Part shown: piece after piece, positions 61,294 to 64,000 of the stretch
Numbering within the stretch: position 1 is the stretch's first letter
Layout: the number at the start of each line of letters is the position of its first letter
Made by a program: the position numbers and the translations under genes
Assembly (NCBI GenBank): GCA_019637195.1
Contig: JAHBWA010000001.1
Location: 62,001 to 126,000 of the forward strand
Direction of reading: 5' to 3'
Source: Labilithrix sp.
GTDB lineage: Bacteria; Myxococcota_A; Polyangia; Polyangiales; Polyangiaceae
DNA: 64,000 nt
Notes under the pieces: generated by a model
What the model saw: the letters and a program-made list of their open reading frames with translations, nothing else
Told to the model about the DNA's origin: nothing
Databases searched by the model: none

Positions 61294-61992
61294 TCAGACG
61301 ATGAAGGCGAAGCCCATGTCGGCGGTGGTGATGCCGTGCGGTGTGGCGTCGATCTGCGTCAGGCGAGCCTGATGCGGCCGGTAGGCCGTGACGATGTCGA
61401 CGCGGGAGATCGAGTGCTCCGCATAGCGGTTCCAGTGAATGATCGGGTGGAGGCAGTACTGGATCCGCGCGGGGTAGATGCCGCCTCGCCGCACGCACCT
61501 CACCGCCGCGAGGACGTCTTGCGCGAGCACCTGCCGGACGGCGACCTCGTACGCGGTCGAGAGGACCGGGTCGTCCGTCTGCTGCTCTTGGTACGTGAGG
61601 AAGCCGCCGCGAAGGAACACCGCGTAGACCCAGCTGGACGTGGCGGCGCTGATCGGGAAGATCGGCGCCACCGCGACGCGGAGCGTGAGGGCGACGCTCG
61701 TGTCCGGGTTGACGTCGTACTTGGGCGCCTGCCGTCCGTAGTAGTAGCGCTTGTTTCGATACTCGGGCCCCTCGGTGAACGCGCGGCCGAGCTCCTTCAC
61801 CTTCTTCGCCGGGCTCCACTCGGGAGGGACCTGCCCGTGGATCTCGCCGTGCTTGTAGACGGGGTGCGAGCGGTTCTGAAACCCCCGCGGGAAGATCTCG
61901 TCGGGGCCGCGCGTGTCGCTCCGGAACGCGAGCCTCCCGATCCAAGACCAGCGGTTCTTGGCGTCGACCGTGCGCCAGCCCGGATCGTTCAT
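61294..61992 (-). CDS. Putative ADP-ribosyltransferase of the pertussis toxin S1/cholera toxin A type
   Basis: 232 residues, no signal peptide or membrane segment seen. Residues 23-38 read FRSDTRGPDEIFPRGF, close to the N-terminal signature of pertussis toxin S1 and cholera toxin A (aromatic-Arg-x-Asp-Ser/Thr-Arg-x-Pro-Glu/Asp, then Phe-x-x-Gly-Phe), with the NAD-binding Arg as R24. A beta strand leads to ATSSW (117-121) in the place of the Ser-Thr-Ser motif. E149 opens YEVAVRQVLAQDVLAAV, matching the catalytic-Glu helix (Glu, then Ile-Pro-x-Glu-x-Ile). The match is by eye. It could be an intracellular modifier or effector; the neighbouring respiratory operon starts 198 bp away. Confidence 0.6.
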   Translation of the reverse strand: MNDPGWRTVDAKNRWSWIGRLAFRSDTRGPDEIFPRGFQNRSHPVYKHGEIHGQVPPEWSPAKKVKELGRAFTEGPEYRNKRYYYGRQAPKYDVNPDTSVALTLRVAVAPIFPISAATSSWVYAVFLRGGFLTYQEQQTDDPVLSTAYEVAVRQVLAQDVLAAVRCVRRGGIYPARIQYCLHPIIHWNRYAEHSISRVDIVTAYRPHQARLTQIDATPHGITTADMGFAFIV

Positions 61993-62075
61993 GGCCGCAT
62001 GGTACCACCCTCCCGCGCGAGAACGTCGAAATGGTGGAGTCCGTGGAGATGCTGGCCCAGCGGCTGCCGCGGCCC

Positions 62076-63866
62076 TCACGTCGTGCTCCGGTGCGGTCCC
62101 GCCGCGCGTTCGTGCTCGGCGAGCGACGCCGCGGCGTTGATGACGGCGACGTGGGAGAAGGCCTGGGGGAAGTTTCCGATGAGGCGGCGCCGGTTGAGGT
62201 CGTACTCCTCCGAGAGCAGGCCGACGTCGTTGGCGACGCCGAGCACCCGCTCGAAGAGCGCGCGCGCCTCGTCCCGCCGGCCGATCAGTACGAGCGCGTC
62301 GACGAGCCAGAACGAGCAGGCGATGAACGCGCCCTCGCGGTCGCGGAGGCCGTCGAGGTTCTCGCCTTCGCCGGTCGTGTAGCGGAGGACGAAGCCGTCC
62401 CGCACGAGCTCGCGCTCGACGGCGGCGATCGTCCCGACGATGCGCGGATCGTCCGGGGGCAAGAAGCCGAGCACCGGCAAGAGGAGCAGGCTCGCGTCGA
62501 GCGCGCGCACGCCGTAGCTCTGCGTGAAGCTCCCCAGCGTCGCGTCGTAGCCCTTCCGGCACACCTCGTCGTGGATCTCGGCCCGCACGCGGCGCCAGCG
62601 GTCGAGCGGGCCGTCGAGCCCGTGCTGCTCGACGGCCTTCACGAGGCGATCCATCCCCGCCCACGCCATGACCTTCGAGTGGACGAACTGGCGGCGAGGT
62701 CCGCGCACCTCCCACAGCCCGTGGTCCGGCTCCGACCAGCGCGACTCCAGCCAGTCGCCGATCGCGCGCTGGACGGCCCACGCCGCCCGATCGCTCCGGA
62801 GGCCCATGCGCCGGCTCTGGTGGAGGGCGTCGAGCACCTCGCCGTAGACGTCGAGCTGGAGCTGGCGTGAGGCGCGGTTGCCGATGCGGACCGGCGCCGA
62901 GCGCTCGTAGCCGGGCAGCCAGCCGAGCGACAGCTCGTCGAGGCGCCGCTCCCCCGCCGGGCCGTAGACCGTCTGCAGCTTGCCCGGATCGCCGGCGACC
63001 GCGCGGAGGAGCCAGTCACGCCAGGCGGCCGCCTCGGCGGTGTATCCTGCATGCATCAGCGCGTAGAGCGTGAACGTCGCGTCGCGAAGCCAGCAGTAGC
63101 GGTAGTCCCAGTTGCGCGTCCCGCCGAGCTGCTCCGGGAGCGACGTCGTCCCCGCCGCCACGATCCCTCCCGTCGGCGCGTAGGTGAGCGCCTTGAGCGT
63201 CGCCAGCGAGCGCACGACGGCGTCGCGGTAAGGCCCGCGCGTGCGGTGGCGAGCCGCCCACGCGTGCCACCAGCTCCGGGTCTCGTCGACGGCGCGCAGT
63301 CCGTCGACGGGCGGCGGCGGCGGCTCGTGCGAAGGGTGCCACGTCAGGACGAACGGCACCCGGTCGCCGGCGCGGACGGTGAGCTCGGCGACGGTCTTCA
63401 TCCCTTCTCCGTGCGTCTTCACCGGAGTCGTCAGGACGAGCGCATCGGGGCCGGCGATCGCGAGGAGGCGGCCGGAGACCTTGCGGACCCACGGGACCAC
63501 GCTGCCGTAGTCGAAGCGGATCACGAGCTCGACGCGCATGCGGACCGCGCCGGAGACGCCCTCCACGACTCGCACGACGTCAGGGTGCCGTCCGCGGATC
63601 GGCATCGCGTCTACGACGCGCGCCGTGCCGTCCTTGGTGTGGAAGTCGGTCTCGAGGACGAGCGAGTCGCCGCGGTAGCGTCGCTCGACGCGGGCCGGCG
63701 CCACCGGGTGAACGGCGAAGCGGCCGTTTTCGGGTGTCCCGAGGAGCGCGGCGAAGCACGCGCCCGAGTCGAAGCGCGGCAGGCACAGCCAGTCGATGGA
63801 GCCGTCGCGCCCCACGAGCGCGACCGAGTGGGTGTCGCCGATGACCGCGTAGTCTTCGATGTTCAC
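62076..63866 (-). CDS. Glycoside hydrolase family 15 protein (glucoamylase/trehalase-like)
   Basis: 596 residues from GTG 63866, chosen because GH15 proteins begin with the IEDYAVIGD motif found right after it. The upstream open stretch to 63995 is Arg-rich and not family-like. The N-terminal beta-sandwich domain (about 1-210) is followed by an (alpha/alpha)6 barrel with GTRNWDYRYCWLRDATFTLYAL (near 250), LSLGWLPGYE and GLLSEEYD carrying catalytic Glu candidates. Activity on trehalose or alpha-glucans cannot be settled by eye. No sugar gene cluster is visible at this edge. Confidence 0.88.
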   Translation of the reverse strand: MNIEDYAVIGDTHSVALVGRDGSIDWLCLPRFDSGACFAALLGTPENGRFAVHPVAPARVERRYRGDSLVLETDFHTKDGTARVVDAMPIRGRHPDVVRVVEGVSGAVRMRVELVIRFDYGSVVPWVRKVSGRLLAIAGPDALVLTTPVKTHGEGMKTVAELTVRAGDRVPFVLTWHPSHEPPPPPVDGLRAVDETRSWWHAWAARHRTRGPYRDAVVRSLATLKALTYAPTGGIVAAGTTSLPEQLGGTRNWDYRYCWLRDATFTLYALMHAGYTAEAAAWRDWLLRAVAGDPGKLQTVYGPAGERRLDELSLGWLPGYERSAPVRIGNRASRQLQLDVYGEVLDALHQSRRMGLRSDRAAWAVQRAIGDWLESRWSEPDHGLWEVRGPRRQFVHSKVMAWAGMDRLVKAVEQHGLDGPLDRWRRVRAEIHDEVCRKGYDATLGSFTQSYGVRALDASLLLLPVLGFLPPDDPRIVGTIAAVERELVRDGFVLRYTTGEGENLDGLRDREGAFIACSFWLVDALVLIGRRDEARALFERVLGVANDVGLLSEEYDLNRRRLIGNFPQAFSHVAVINAAASLAEHERAAGPHRSTT

Positions 63867-64000
63867 GATCGGACCTGACCGGCGCGCCGTGCGCGCACGC
63901 GTGCGGACGTTCGGTTTGCCTCTCGAAGGACGCCCGGCCAGCAAGGACTGCACCCGCCGGTGCGACTCGGAGGTGAGCCCCTCGCCCGGCGGCACCGCGA
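63867..64000. other. Window end, no gene established
   Basis: The last 134 bp continue the open frame of the GH15 gene on the minus strand, without clear family content. They may hold the end of a gene that starts outside the window, or the GH15 promoter. Confidence 0.4.

Overview
The window is very GC-rich bacterial chromosome and looks like a myxobacterium of the Polyangia type. The grounds are many lipoproteins, Hanks-type Ser/Thr kinases, FHA-domain proteins, sigma54 activators, a TPR-TonB receptor, and an ActABCDEF + caa3 respiratory block. The genus cannot be fixed from sequence alone. I see no rRNA, tRNA, CRISPR array or insertion sequence; the region reads as ordinary vertically inherited chromosome with dense, often overlapping genes.

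Layout. 1-855: a lipoprotein gene running off the left edge, its frame broken at a 7-bp triplicate repeat. 1002-2420: formaldehyde detoxification pair frmR-frmA (minus). 2622-6674: a 1350-residue SNF2 helicase (plus). 6831-8569: a CPBP-type membrane protease and a lipoprotein (minus). 8765-27088: a large Tad (tight adherence) type IVc pilus locus on the minus strand. It holds two TadA-type ATPases (one fused to an FHA domain), TadB, TadC, CpaB, secretin, TadV, Flp-like pilin, TadE/F/G-like proteins, several lipoproteins and two sigma54 enhancer-binding proteins.

The Tad locus appears to be a self-contained sigma54 regulon. Each of its four transcription units begins with a good -24/-12 promoter, and each promoter has one or two palindromes of the form GAA-N7-TTC (best copies GGGAAC-N5-GTTCCC) centred about 77-139 bp upstream. 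This is the main discovery candidate in the window.

27564-36737: a kinase with no in-frame stop of its own, a TPR-TonB receptor, a large lipoprotein, ribF, a membrane transglutaminase-like protein and a Rho-N-like/TPR protein. 36740-38674: an ankyrin protein and a BamE-like lipoprotein. 38747-41214: an acyl-CoA dehydrogenase divergent from a MarR regulator. 41345-44376: folP-cdaA-cdaR, linking folate synthesis to cyclic di-AMP synthesis. 44559-49749: a kinase with a helical repeat tail, lolD, a PP2C phosphatase and two lipoproteins.

49812-61095 (minus): a compact electron-transfer operon, ActA-B-C-D-E-F, a small anchored protein, then caa3 oxidase subunits II-I-III-IV. Nearly all junctions overlap by 4 bp. 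The quinol oxidising complex (alternative complex III) would pass electrons to the A2-type oxidase. 61294-61992: a small protein with the N-terminal signature and a catalytic-glutamate-like helix of pertussis-toxin-type ADP-ribosyltransferases. 62076-63866: a GH15 glucoamylase/trehalase-like enzyme.
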